Positions 8,007-15,935 of a DNA stretch of 48,511 nucleotides are shown in pieces. Position 1 is the first letter of the stretch, and each line of letters starts with the position of its first letter. The notes under the pieces were generated by a model that searched no databases, was not told the origin of the DNA, and saw only the letters and a program-made list of their open reading frames with translations. A program made the position numbers and the translations under genes. The stretch is from Clostridium sp. Cult3 (lineage in GTDB: Bacteria; Bacillota; Clostridia; Tissierellales; Tepidimicrobiaceae): contig NZ_PPXY01000042.1 of assembly GCF_021655115.1 (NCBI RefSeq), positions 1-48,511 on the forward strand, in the 5' to 3' direction.

Positions 8007-8368
8007 TATTTTTCCTCCCTATGGTGCCTAATCATGGCCTCAATTTCTTTAATCTCAGCATCACTAAGTTTTTCTGCTCTTGTAAAGGCTGCAATAAATT
8101 TGGGTAATGAGCCACCAAAGGATTTATTGACATAATTGCTACTAAGACCAGCATAAAAATCTTTTCTAGATATAATAGATTTTACAATTCCGTCTTCATT
8201 GATAATTACACCTTTGTTCTCAACTCTTTTGAGCATTGTATAAGTAGTAGATTTTTTCCAATCAAATTCTTCAGCACAAATATCTACTAATTCAGAAGAT
8301 TTTATAGGTTCCCTTTCCCAAATTATCTCAGCTAATTTTGTTTCCATCTCACTTAAATTATATTTCAT
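8006..8368 (-). CDS. BlaI/MecI/CopY-family repressor
   Basis: A 120-residue winged-helix protein: LSEMETKLAEIIWEREPIKS, recognition region WKKSTTYTMLKRVENKGVI, then the dimerisation tail. BlaI-type repressors bind TACA/TGTA dyads and are inactivated by cleavage by the partner BlaR1. Here the partner is the downstream gene (TAATG overlap). Two near-identical 19-bp sites lie just upstream at 8382-8426, which implies autorepression. No other target gene is adjacent, so the controlled resistance or repair gene, if any, lies elsewhere. Confidence 0.92.
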   Translation of the reverse strand: MKYNLSEMETKLAEIIWEREPIKSSELVDICAEEFDWKKSTTYTMLKRVENKGVIINEDGIVKSIISRKDFYAGLSSNYVNKSFGGSLPKFIAAFTRAEKLSDAEIKEIEAMIRHHREEK

Positions 8369-8381
8369 AATATCACTCCTT

Positions 8382-8437
8382 AGTTTACGCTTTGTAGACT
8401 TAACTATAGTTTACGCTATGTAGACTATAATTGTCAA
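8382..8437 (-). promoter_or_regulatory. Promoter and twin operators of the blaI-blaR1-like operon
   Basis: Two 19-bp copies, AGTTTACGCTTTGTAGACT (8382-8400) and AGTTTACGCTATGTAGACT (8408-8426), differ at one position. Each is an imperfect dyad (AGTCTAC...GTAAACT), resembling BlaI/MecI operators. A -35 TTGACA lies at 8432-8437, and a weaker -10 (TAAACT) falls 18 nt downstream inside the first operator. Repressor binding would cover the promoter. Confidence 0.75.
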
Positions 8438-8450
8438 GGAAAATCTTAGA

Positions 8451-8501
8451 AAACTAAAACAACCATGTTTTCGGAAATCTAGTTTCCAAAAAACATGGTT
8501 G
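8451..8501 (-). terminator. Intrinsic terminator after rnpB
   Basis: A 12-bp outer stem (8460-8471 with 8490-8501) and a 5-bp inner stem are followed on the minus strand by GTTTTAGTTTT. It ends transcription from rnpB before the blaI-type promoter. Confidence 0.7.
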
Positions 8502-8528
8502 ATAATTGTTTCACAAATAAGTTAATAT

Positions 8529-8547
8529 GTTAGTGCCTGGCACCAAC
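8529..8547. repeat. Short GTGCC-type palindrome
   Basis: GTTAGTGCC-T-GGCACCAAC is a 19-bp near-perfect inverted repeat between rnpB and its terminator. It resembles small dispersed intergenic palindromes seen in many Firmicutes; that comparison is from memory. A degraded similar string (GTTAGTGCTGGGAG) occurs near 5722. Confidence 0.4.
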
Positions 8548-8564
8548 ATTTTTAAAGGGTTTTT

Positions 8565-8910
8565 GAGTAAATCTATAAGCCGTGTTCTGTCTTGGATGAT
8601 CATCTATCTATGATCCACTGTTACCAATGGATTCCTGCGACCTACCTTTGGAACGACAGCGGGCAACTGTCCCTTTTGTTCCCTTTTGGTCTTGCTCCAG
8701 ATGGGGTTTACAGAGCCGATTAGTCGCCTAAATCGCTGGTGAGCTCTTACCTCACCTTTCCACCCTTACCCAGCAATTATAATTCGATGCTGGGCGGTAT
8801 ATTTCTGTTGCACTTGCCTTAGGGTCACCCCTACTGGACGTTATCCAGCATCCTGCCCTATGGAGCACGGACTTTCCTCATGCAAAAGCACGCGATCATC
8901 TGATTTACTC
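8565..8910 (-). ncRNA. rnpB: RNase P RNA
   Basis: The RNA component of RNase P, which matures tRNA 5' ends. Hallmarks read on the minus strand are GAGGAAAGTCCGTGCTCC near the 5' end (8863-8880 region), ACAGAACACGGCTTATAG near the 3' end, and a P1 helix between GAGTAAATC (8902-8910) and GATTTACTC (8565-8573). The ends are set from the P1 helix and could be a few bases longer. The length of about 346 nt is normal for a bacterial RNase P RNA. Confidence 0.95.
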
Positions 8911-8937
8911 ATCAAATATTTTCTATTTAGCATAAAT

Positions 8938-8966
8938 ACTATAGCATAATCTAAAAAGTTTTGCAA
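8938..8966 (-). promoter_or_regulatory. rnpB promoter
   Basis: The minus strand reads TTGCAA (8961-8966), 17 nt, TATAGT (8938-8943), with an extended -10 TG. It is placed about 30 nt before the P1 helix of rnpB. Confidence 0.75.
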
Positions 8967-8999
8967 ATTCATTTACTGGGGAAATATCCATATTTTTCA

Positions 9000-9725
9000 T
9001 TAACACATGAGTGTTGATTTATTAGGATATAGTATTCTACCACAATTTTCGCAGTATATTAAAGTATCTGTATCTTTTAATTTATCTATGACGATTGTAG
9101 GCAATAGCACATTACATCCACTACACCTATTATCTATGATTTCAGCTAAAGCATTTCCTCTAGTGTTTTTTAATTTTGCATACATAACTAGAATGTCTTC
9201 TTGGATTTGACGTGATATTTTATCTTTTTCTCTTCTCTCCTCCTGAGCTTTTGTTTTAAGATCTTCAACTATGAACTTGTACTTTTCTATAAGCTCAATA
9301 TATTCTGACTTTAATTGTTTAAAATCCTGTAGTATTCTTATAAATTCCTCCTTTAAACTATCCATTTCCTCCATCTGTTGTAAAATTTCAATCTCTTTTT
9401 CGTCTATCTTTCCTTTTATTGTATCCCTTTCTTTATCTAGATAGCTTAATTGTTTTATATCTAAAATATTTCCTTCATATAGATCCCTTTCCGTTTCCTT
9501 TAGCTTGTAATCTAAGTCTCTTAATATTAGATTGTTCTTGTTTAATCTATACTCATTTGCTTCCAATCTTTTTTCTAAACTATTCAATCTGTTTTCCGTA
9601 TCTTCCAGTCCCATTAACAATTCTTTAATCCTTTTTCCATTAGATATCTCCTCTAATTTTAGCTTTATATCTTTTAAGTTGTTGTCATGTTCCTGAAGTT
9701 CCCACAATAGTTCCAAAGTTCCCAT
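9000..9725 (-). CDS. Coiled-coil protein with C-terminal C4 zinc ribbon (COG1579 type)
   Basis: Residues about 10-185 are a long, heptad-rich charged helix. The C-terminus has the C4 zinc ribbon CSGCNVLLP...YCENCGRILY. This is the widespread zf-RING_7/COG1579 family, of uncertain biochemical role, often next to Nif3/YqfO genes, as here (19 nt downstream of the yqfO stop). The ATG at 9725 follows GGAGGTGGGTAT. The family call is confident; function is unknown. Confidence 0.9.
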   Translation of the reverse strand: MGTLELLWELQEHDNNLKDIKLKLEEISNGKRIKELLMGLEDTENRLNSLEKRLEANEYRLNKNNLILRDLDYKLKETERDLYEGNILDIKQLSYLDKERDTIKGKIDEKEIEILQQMEEMDSLKEEFIRILQDFKQLKSEYIELIEKYKFIVEDLKTKAQEERREKDKISRQIQEDILVMYAKLKNTRGNALAEIIDNRCSGCNVLLPTIVIDKLKDTDTLIYCENCGRILYPNKSTLMC

Positions 9726-9744
9726 ATACCCACCTCCAAGTGGT

Positions 9745-10845
9745 TTAATAGATTACACAAGACGGACTGCTTTGGCTAAAAATTTTGATCTGAATGGAGT
9801 CTTTAATATTACTGTACAAATACTGTTTTATTACAGGCAGTATTACTTTTTCTGTATGATAATGACCAGCATCTATCAAAGTCAATCCTAAGTCATGAGC
9901 ATATTGAGCATCGTGATATTTTATATCGCCAGTAATATATATGTCCGCTTCATGTAAATAAGCATCGTATATGAAGGAAGAGCCACTTCCACCGCATAAA
10001 GCAACTCTTTTAATGTCTTTTTCCATATCGCCATAGACTATTAAATGTTTTAGATCCAATCTTTTCTTTATCTTGTCCAAATAATCTACTAAAGATATCT
10101 CCTCTGTTTCTCCAATCCTTCCATATCCAAAGGTTTTGCCTTCATTCATTAGAGGATATATATCATAGGCTACTTCCTCATAGGGATGAGCTTCAATCAC
10201 TTTTCCTAGTACTCTTCCCAAGTCCTTTTTTTGAACTATAGTTTCTACCCTAGTTTCTTGGACTTCTTCTAGTTCATAAGTTTCTCCTATATATGGATTA
10301 GTGCCTTCCCTAGGCATAAAAGTACCTATACCTTCTAAGTTATAAGTACAGTGACTATAATTTCCAATCCAGCCAGCACCTTCGTCTCCCAATACTTTTC
10401 GTATTTGATCCCTATGGCTATTAGGTACAAATACTACCAATTTATATAGAGGTTCTTCATAGGCTATCTTTAATGGTCTTGGATTATTTATTTCTAAAAT
10501 ATCTGCTAAAGTATCATTTATACCACCTGTTGTCAAGTCTAAATTGGTATGGGCATTGTATACAACTATGTCATTCTGAATAATATTGTAGATTAATTTT
10601 CCTTTTGGATCTAATCTTGTTATGGATCTCAAAGGTTTAAATATCAAGGGATGATGAGTAATTATCATATCCACTTTTTCTTCTAATGCCTTTTCAAATA
10701 CTTCCTCTGTTAAATCCAAAGACAATAAAATCTTTTCAACTTCCCTGTTAGAATCTCCTATTTGAAATCCAGTATTGTCCCATTCCTCCACTAAATGTTT
10801 TGGAGCCCATAGATCTAATAGCTGAATTATTTCAACAGCTTTCAA
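9745..10845 (-). CDS. yqfO: Nif3-like dinuclear-metal protein (YqfO)
   Basis: A 366-residue NIF3 family protein with metal-binding motifs THHPLIF, YNAHTNLD and AGHYHTEK and a GGSGSSF loop. The central insertion (about residues 130-230) is the PII/CutA-like domain of Bacillus YqfO. It forms hexameric toroids with two metals per subunit; some members have been called GTP cyclohydrolase I type 2, but the cellular role is debated. The start is TTG at 10845 after GGAGGTG, inside the 3' end of trmK (14-nt overlap), so translation is coupled. Confidence 0.92.
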   Translation of the reverse strand: MKAVEIIQLLDLWAPKHLVEEWDNTGFQIGDSNREVEKILLSLDLTEEVFEKALEEKVDMIITHHPLIFKPLRSITRLDPKGKLIYNIIQNDIVVYNAHTNLDLTTGGINDTLADILEINNPRPLKIAYEEPLYKLVVFVPNSHRDQIRKVLGDEGAGWIGNYSHCTYNLEGIGTFMPREGTNPYIGETYELEEVQETRVETIVQKKDLGRVLGKVIEAHPYEEVAYDIYPLMNEGKTFGYGRIGETEEISLVDYLDKIKKRLDLKHLIVYGDMEKDIKRVALCGGSGSSFIYDAYLHEADIYITGDIKYHDAQYAHDLGLTLIDAGHYHTEKVILPVIKQYLYSNIKDSIQIKIFSQSSPSCVIY

Positions 10846-11530
10846 TTTGTTCTAACACCTCCTCTAATTCTATTATCTTTTTCGATAGCTGCTGGTATCT
10901 TTCCTGAGCTTTATCAGTATTTTTACCCTCCAATTCTCTTAATATCTGTTCTATTGTTCCTATTCTGTTTTTAATAAACTCTTCCAACAATGGATCCCTG
11001 TTGATTATAAGTTTTTCCCCTATCTCATAGTAGATGTCTTCAGTAACATATGCCTTTCCTTTTTTCGCATATATTATCTCATAAAACCTATCCTCTTCTT
11101 TGGCTAACACCTCGTCTATTATTTCAAAGTTGTTGTCATATAGGTATTTCCGCAACTCCTTGGATGCTACATTGGGTTGAAGTATAAAATGTGTTATGGA
11201 ATCCCTCTTCTCTTTGTCTTTATCTAATATGTCACATATAAGTAGTCCTCCCATACCTGCCATTACTACAGTATCTATTTCAAAAGGCTTGATTGGTTCT
11301 AGCCCATCACCTAGCCTAATATCTATATGGTCTATATGATCTACTTCATTTACAGACTCTATTATCTTGTTCAAAGAACTTTGGCTAATATCTGTAGCTA
11401 TAACTATTTTTGATATGCCATTTTCCCTTAAATATATAGGTATATATCCGTGGTCTGTCCCTATATCTCCAACTATCGTATTTCGTGGCACAAAATCTGC
11501 TATTTTTTGTAATCTATCTGACAATTTCAT
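10832..11530 (-). CDS. trmK: tRNA (adenine22-N1)-methyltransferase TrmK
   Basis: A 232-residue class I SAM methyltransferase with the SAM loop VGDIGTDHGYIPIYL and the family motif VVMAGMGGLLI. TrmK makes m1A22 in bacterial tRNAs. The C-terminal helical extension (LEEFIKNRIGTIEQIL...) is typical. It lies between rpoD and yqfO as in B. subtilis. The ATG at 11530 follows AAAGGAAG. Confidence 0.93.
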   Translation of the reverse strand: MKLSDRLQKIADFVPRNTIVGDIGTDHGYIPIYLRENGISKIVIATDISQSSLNKIIESVNEVDHIDHIDIRLGDGLEPIKPFEIDTVVMAGMGGLLICDILDKDKEKRDSITHFILQPNVASKELRKYLYDNNFEIIDEVLAKEEDRFYEIIYAKKGKAYVTEDIYYEIGEKLIINRDPLLEEFIKNRIGTIEQILRELEGKNTDKAQERYQQLSKKIIELEEVLEQIESC

Positions 11531-11562
11531 ATATTTCTTCCTTTCGATAAGTTTCTTTTTAC

Positions 11563-11596
11563 AATTAAAGATTCGCTTTAAAGCGAATCTTTAATT
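11563..11596. terminator. 34-bp perfect inverted repeat at the rpoD stop; likely terminator
   Basis: Arms of 17 bp meet with no unpaired spacer (11563-11579 with 11580-11596) and reach the rpoD stop codon. The minus-strand RNA would fold into a long AU-rich hairpin, but a clear U run after it is missing. Termination may therefore be partial, letting trmK be read through. Confidence 0.5.
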
Positions 11597-12720
11597 TATT
11601 CCAAAAAATCCTTTAACTTTTTGCTTCTACTTGGATGTCTTAATTTCCTTAAAGCTTTTGCTTCTATCTGCCTAATTCTTTCTCTTGTTACGTCAAATTC
11701 TTTACCTACTTCTTCCAAAGTTCTAGCTCTTCCATCATCTAAACCAAATCTCAATCTTAATACTTTCTGTTCCCTCGGAGTAAGGGTGTCTAATACATCT
11801 ATAAGTTGTTCTCTTAGCATTATATACGTTGCTGCTTCAGCAGGGGCTAGGGCATTGTCATCTTCAATAAAGTCACCAAGATGGCTATCTTCTTCTTCCC
11901 CAATTGGTGTTTCTAAGGAAACTGGCTCCTGAGCAATTTTCATTATTTCCCTTACTTTTTCTACTTCCATATTCATTTCTTTGGCAATCTCCTCTGGTGT
12001 TGGATCCCTTCCCAATTCCTGCACCAGCTGTCTTTGGACTCTTACTAATTTATTAATGGTCTCTACCATATGCACTGGAATCCTTATGGTTCTGGCTTGA
12101 TCGGCAATAGCTCTAGTTATAGCTTGACGTATCCACCATGTTGCATAAGTACTAAATTTGTATCCTTTCTTATAATCAAATTTTTCTACTGCTTTCATTA
12201 AACCTAGATTTCCCTCTTGGATCAGGTCTAAAAACAGCATTCCCCTACCTACATATCTTTTAGCTATGCTGACTACAAGTCTAAGATTAGCCTCTGCTAA
12301 TTGTTTTTTTGCTACTTCATCTCCTGCTTCCATCCGTTTTGCCAGTTCAACTTCTTCATCAGCTGTCAAAAGAGGTATCTTGCCAATTTCCTTTAGGTAC
12401 ATTCGTACTGGATCGTCTACATTTATACCTTTAGGCACTGATAAATCCTCTGTATTTATATCTTCCTCATCATCTCCATCTTCATCGTCAGATTCAAGAA
12501 GCAAGTCTTCTTCCTTTTCCCCTACAATATCAATACCCATATCCTCTAATCTTAAGTATATATCATCTATTTGTTCTACATCTAGATCTATTTCCTCTAG
12601 TGCATCAGCTATTTCTTTATATGTTAACATACCATTTTTTTTACCTTTTTCAATTAGCTTTTTTACAGCGTCTATTTTATTCTTTTCAATTTTTTCGCCA
12701 TCTTTCTTTTTATGTTCCAA
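11596..12720 (-). CDS. rpoD: Primary RNA polymerase sigma factor
   Basis: The 374-residue housekeeping sigma factor (SigA). It has a short acidic region 1.1, region 1.2 [17 protein letters not shown], region 2 with the -10 recognition and melting stretch [17 protein letters not shown], region 3, and the region 4.2 helix-turn-helix [20 protein letters not shown] that binds -35 boxes. The start is TTG at 12720, 8 nt after GGGAGG. It is 24 nt downstream of dnaG in the conserved macromolecular-synthesis operon, driven in part by the sigma-H-like promoter at 14631-14659. Confidence 0.97.
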   Translation of the reverse strand: MEHKKKDGEKIEKNKIDAVKKLIEKGKKNGMLTYKEIADALEEIDLDVEQIDDIYLRLEDMGIDIVGEKEEDLLLESDDEDGDDEEDINTEDLSVPKGINVDDPVRMYLKEIGKIPLLTADEEVELAKRMEAGDEVAKKQLAEANLRLVVSIAKRYVGRGMLFLDLIQEGNLGLMKAVEKFDYKKGYKFSTYATWWIRQAITRAIADQARTIRIPVHMVETINKLVRVQRQLVQELGRDPTPEEIAKEMNMEVEKVREIMKIAQEPVSLETPIGEEEDSHLGDFIEDDNALAPAEAATYIMLREQLIDVLDTLTPREQKVLRLRFGLDDGRARTLEEVGKEFDVTRERIRQIEAKALRKLRHPSRSKKLKDFLE

Positions 12721-12744
12721 TGCTGCTCCCTCCCTTCCAAGTAT

Positions 12745-14583
12745 TTATTTATATGATTCTAACTGTTTGTCTATTTTGGTTAATCTCAAACATAGTGATT
12801 TAAACTTCTGTCCATCTCCTTTATCTTTATTGGATTCTATTTGTTGAATTTCATTGGTTATTTGTTTCCTTTCAAGCATTAATTTAGAATATTTAACTGT
12901 ATTTATTAAATCCTCTACTAATATATGTTTATCTTCGGGTAAAAAAACAATATCTTTAGATAGGACTTCGTCTATAATGGAAATATCTATATTTTCTATG
13001 TTTTTTACCTTATCTAGTATAATGTCTGTATCTATTTGTGTCAACTGGTTCTTTTCCATATACTGATGAAATATGATGTTTGCCAATATATTGCACTCAT
13101 AATTCAAAAAATCTTCTTCCTTCAAATATTCTTTAATTAAAATAAAATATTCTTTATTCTCTATCATCAATTTGATTAGGGTTTTTTCTGCCGTCAAATG
13201 GGCAGGTTCTAATACCGTCTTTATAGGAATTATTTTACTCTTATTATCTCTATATTCTCTATTAATATACTTGTCCCCATAAATTGTCCTGTTATTCTTA
13301 TAATTTTTCCCAACAATCTCTTTTTCTATGGCTTCTTTTGATATACCTGTCTCCAAAGATATCTTATCAATATATACATCTTTTTCAATTGGACTCTTTA
13401 ATCTTTTCAGTGTATTAGCTATTTCTTTTGTAAACTTTATCTTTTCTTCTGGGTTAGATAGGTCATATCTTTGTTTGTTAATATATATTTGATAATCTAC
13501 ATAGTTTAACGCTTGATCCATTAGTTTTTTAAATTCTTTTAGTCCTCTTTTATTGATAAAGTCATCTGGGTCCTGACCAGATGGGAGAATTATAACTTTT
13601 GGCTCTGTCCCTTCATCTCTTAAAATATTTAGTGCTTTAGTCGTTGCATTTATTCCTGCTTTATCTGAATCGTAACAGATGTAAATTTCCTTTCCATATC
13701 TTTTAAGTAATTTTGCTTGATTTTGAGTAAAAGCTGTACCGAGACTCGCTACAGCATAGTTTACTCCATGATTGAAAAGGGCTATTACATCCATATAACC
13801 TTCTACTAATATGACTTTTTCCCTATTGGAGTATTCTTTAACCAAATTTAAGCCATATAGATTATTACCCTTTGTAAATACTAAAGAATCCTGGGAATTT
13901 AGATACTTAGGCATAGAGTTGTCTAATACCCTACCGCCAAAACCAATTACTCTACCTCTTGTATCGATTATTGGAAACATAATTCTATTTCTAAATTTAT
14001 CATAGTAACCAGAATTATCTTTTCTTCTACCTATAAGTCCTGATCTTTCTATATCCAATTCATCATAGCCTTTATTCTTTAAATATCCATATATGCTATT
14101 CCAACTATCTAAAGCATACCCTAATCCAAATCGATTTAATACTTTTTTATTGATATTTCTATTTTTTAAATATAATAGAGCTTGTTTGTCATTAGTTAAG
14201 TTGTAATAATAATATCTGGCTGCTTCTCTATTTATCTCATATAATTTTTCTTTTTTTTGTACTAGTTTTTCATCAGTTTTATTTTTCTTCTCCAAAGATA
14301 TCCCTAACATATCAGCTAAGTATTCTATTGCCTCGGGGAATGTTAAATTTTCTATTTTCATAATAAAAGATATAACATCCCCACCTTCTCCACATCCAAA
14401 ACAGTGAAAAAGCTGCTTAGTATCAGATACAGTAAAGGATGGCGTTTTTTCATTGTGAAAAGGGCATAAGCCCATATAATTGCTGCCACTCCTTTTTAGG
14501 GATACATATCGAGATACTATAGCTACTATATCACTGGTATCCCGAATTTTTTCAATTGTTTCATCATTAATGACATATGACAT
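12745..14583 (-). CDS. dnaG: DNA primase
   Basis: A 612-residue primase that makes RNA primers at the replication fork. The N-terminal CHC2 zinc finger uses C40, H43, C61 and C64. Next is the catalytic core with Toprim motif VILVEGYMDVIAL (about 255-268) and DSDKAG, then a DnaB-binding helical C-terminus that is less conserved. The ATG follows AGGTGG. It is the first gene of the dnaG-rpoD operon. Confidence 0.97.
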   Translation of the reverse strand: MSYVINDETIEKIRDTSDIVAIVSRYVSLKRSGSNYMGLCPFHNEKTPSFTVSDTKQLFHCFGCGEGGDVISFIMKIENLTFPEAIEYLADMLGISLEKKNKTDEKLVQKKEKLYEINREAARYYYYNLTNDKQALLYLKNRNINKKVLNRFGLGYALDSWNSIYGYLKNKGYDELDIERSGLIGRRKDNSGYYDKFRNRIMFPIIDTRGRVIGFGGRVLDNSMPKYLNSQDSLVFTKGNNLYGLNLVKEYSNREKVILVEGYMDVIALFNHGVNYAVASLGTAFTQNQAKLLKRYGKEIYICYDSDKAGINATTKALNILRDEGTEPKVIILPSGQDPDDFINKRGLKEFKKLMDQALNYVDYQIYINKQRYDLSNPEEKIKFTKEIANTLKRLKSPIEKDVYIDKISLETGISKEAIEKEIVGKNYKNNRTIYGDKYINREYRDNKSKIIPIKTVLEPAHLTAEKTLIKLMIENKEYFILIKEYLKEEDFLNYECNILANIIFHQYMEKNQLTQIDTDIILDKVKNIENIDISIIDEVLSKDIVFLPEDKHILVEDLINTVKYSKLMLERKQITNEIQQIESNKDKGDGQKFKSLCLRLTKIDKQLESYK

Positions 14584-14630
14584 AAATTACCACCTTGCAC
14601 TTCCTATCTATTGAAAGGAGCACTTTATTT

Positions 14631-14659
14631 ATATTCGACAAATATTTAAATAATCCTTC
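14631..14659 (-). promoter_or_regulatory. Sigma-H-type promoter for dnaG-rpoD
   Basis: The minus strand reads GAAGGATTA (14651-14659), 11 nt, GTCGAATAT (14631-14639). This fits the B. subtilis sigma-H consensus RNAGGAWWW-N11/12-RNNGAATWW at every defined position. The B. subtilis rpoD operon is also partly sigma-H dependent. The site lies in the dgt-dnaG gap, about 48 nt before the dnaG ATG. Confidence 0.8.
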
Positions 14660-14664
14660 TTTTT

Positions 14665-15681
14665 TTAGTATTTTTCCCAAGCTTTTGGAACAAATAAATC
14701 TTTAAATAGGTTTACTGCGTATCTATCGGTCATTCCTGCTATATAATCGCATATTATGTCTTCTTTTGTAAATAAACCTTCCTTGTACAGTTTTTTGTGT
14801 TCATTTGGCAATCTATCATAATTATCTATATAATAATGATATAGTTGTTCTATCATATATTTGGCCTTTCCTTCTTCTTTTTTAGCCACCGGATTTAAGT
14901 ATACCCTTTCAAACATAAAATTCCTTAGCCTTTCAGTATAGTATCCAATTTCAGTCCCCATGGTTATTATTCCTTTTTCCATACTATTTTCTATTACATC
15001 CAATATCATGGTATTTATTCTCTCACCAGGATGTTTTCCTAGCATATTGACACAATCATCTGGTAGGTCTTCTCTTTTGATTACATTTGCCCTAATAGCG
15101 TCATCTATATCGTGATTGATATAAGCAATTCTATCTGCGATCCTGACGATTTGTCCTTCTAAGGTTCCAGGCATATCCTTTCCCGTATGTTTTAGTATTC
15201 CATCCCTAACTTCATAGGTTAAATTAAGTCCATTTCTTGAATAGCCATGCTCTAAATGTTCTACTACTTTAAGGCTTTGCTCATTATGTTTAAAACCCTT
15301 TGGATTAAGATAATTTAAAACCACCTCTCCTGTATGCCCAAAAGGTGTATGGCCAAGATCATGCCCTAATGCTATAGCTTCAACAAGATCTTCATTTAAT
15401 CTTAAAGCCCTAGCTAAAGTTCTGGATATCTGAGCCACTTCTAAGGTATGGGTTAATCTAGTTCGATAATGATCTCCTTCTGGTGCTATAAATACCTGAG
15501 TTTTATGTTTCAACCTTCTAAAGGATTTAGAGTGTATAATTCTATCTCTATCCCTTTGAAATTCCGTTCTTACACTACACTTTTCTTCTTTAAATACTCT
15601 GCCCTTTGTATTTTGACTTAATATAGCTAAATGGGATAGATTATCTTTTTCACAGTTTTCTATTTGACTACGTATATTCAT
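14665..15681 (-). CDS. dgt: dGTP triphosphohydrolase-like HD-domain protein
   Basis: A 338-residue HD hydrolase of the Dgt/YfbR superfamily: FRRLKHKTQVF, RLTHTLEVAQ (H78), GHDLGHTPFGHTGE (H107, D108) and a distal HDIDDA. Dgt enzymes split dNTPs to nucleoside plus triphosphate and balance dNTP pools; substrate breadth cannot be told here. The ATG at 15681 has AAAGGGG. It sits between ppsR and dnaG, where many clostridia carry ppdK before dgt. Confidence 0.92.
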   Translation of the reverse strand: MNIRSQIENCEKDNLSHLAILSQNTKGRVFKEEKCSVRTEFQRDRDRIIHSKSFRRLKHKTQVFIAPEGDHYRTRLTHTLEVAQISRTLARALRLNEDLVEAIALGHDLGHTPFGHTGEVVLNYLNPKGFKHNEQSLKVVEHLEHGYSRNGLNLTYEVRDGILKHTGKDMPGTLEGQIVRIADRIAYINHDIDDAIRANVIKREDLPDDCVNMLGKHPGERINTMILDVIENSMEKGIITMGTEIGYYTERLRNFMFERVYLNPVAKKEEGKAKYMIEQLYHYYIDNYDRLPNEHKKLYKEGLFTKEDIICDYIAGMTDRYAVNLFKDLFVPKAWEKY

Positions 15682-15903
15682 AATATATATACCCCTTTAC
15701 AGAAAATTAGAACAAAGATTCCATCTTGCAATTAAGTCTATGGTTTCAAATAAAGCTTATTATCATATTAATTGTAAAATGGCGATTATATATATATACA
15801 ACATAAGTTTGTATAATCCTTTATTTTTGAAGAATATTTTAATACTTTGTATAAAATTTATGTTTTAGACCATAGAAATGCCTCCTATAGCATCTCTTTA
15901 GGA
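15682..15903. other. Intergenic stretch between ppsR and dgt
   Basis: An AT-rich gap of about 220 nt. On the minus strand a strong AGGAGG (15881-15886) is followed 7 nt later by ATG-GTC-TAA (15865-15873), an aborted two-codon frame. No longer gene is visible. The dgt promoter must lie here, but I could not choose one with confidence. Confidence 0.5.
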
Positions 15904-15935
15904 AACAAAAGAAGTGTTGAGCATGCAACACTTCT
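15904..15935 (-). terminator. Intrinsic terminator after ppsR
   Basis: A 10-bp stem AGAAGTGTTG/CAACACTTCT (15910-15919 with 15926-15935) is followed on the minus strand by TTTTGTTT. It overlaps the ppsR stop codon. Confidence 0.85.

Noticed and set aside
8529-8560. Plus-strand terminator formed by the GTGCC palindrome and following T run
   Set aside because: No plus-strand gene exists upstream to terminate. A repeat-type explanation is preferred.
12266-12847. Long plus-strand open frame (193 codons) opposite rpoD and dnaG
   Set aside because: Serine-rich translation typical of the antisense of an acidic, charged gene. No ribosome site, and it lies over two certain minus-strand genes.
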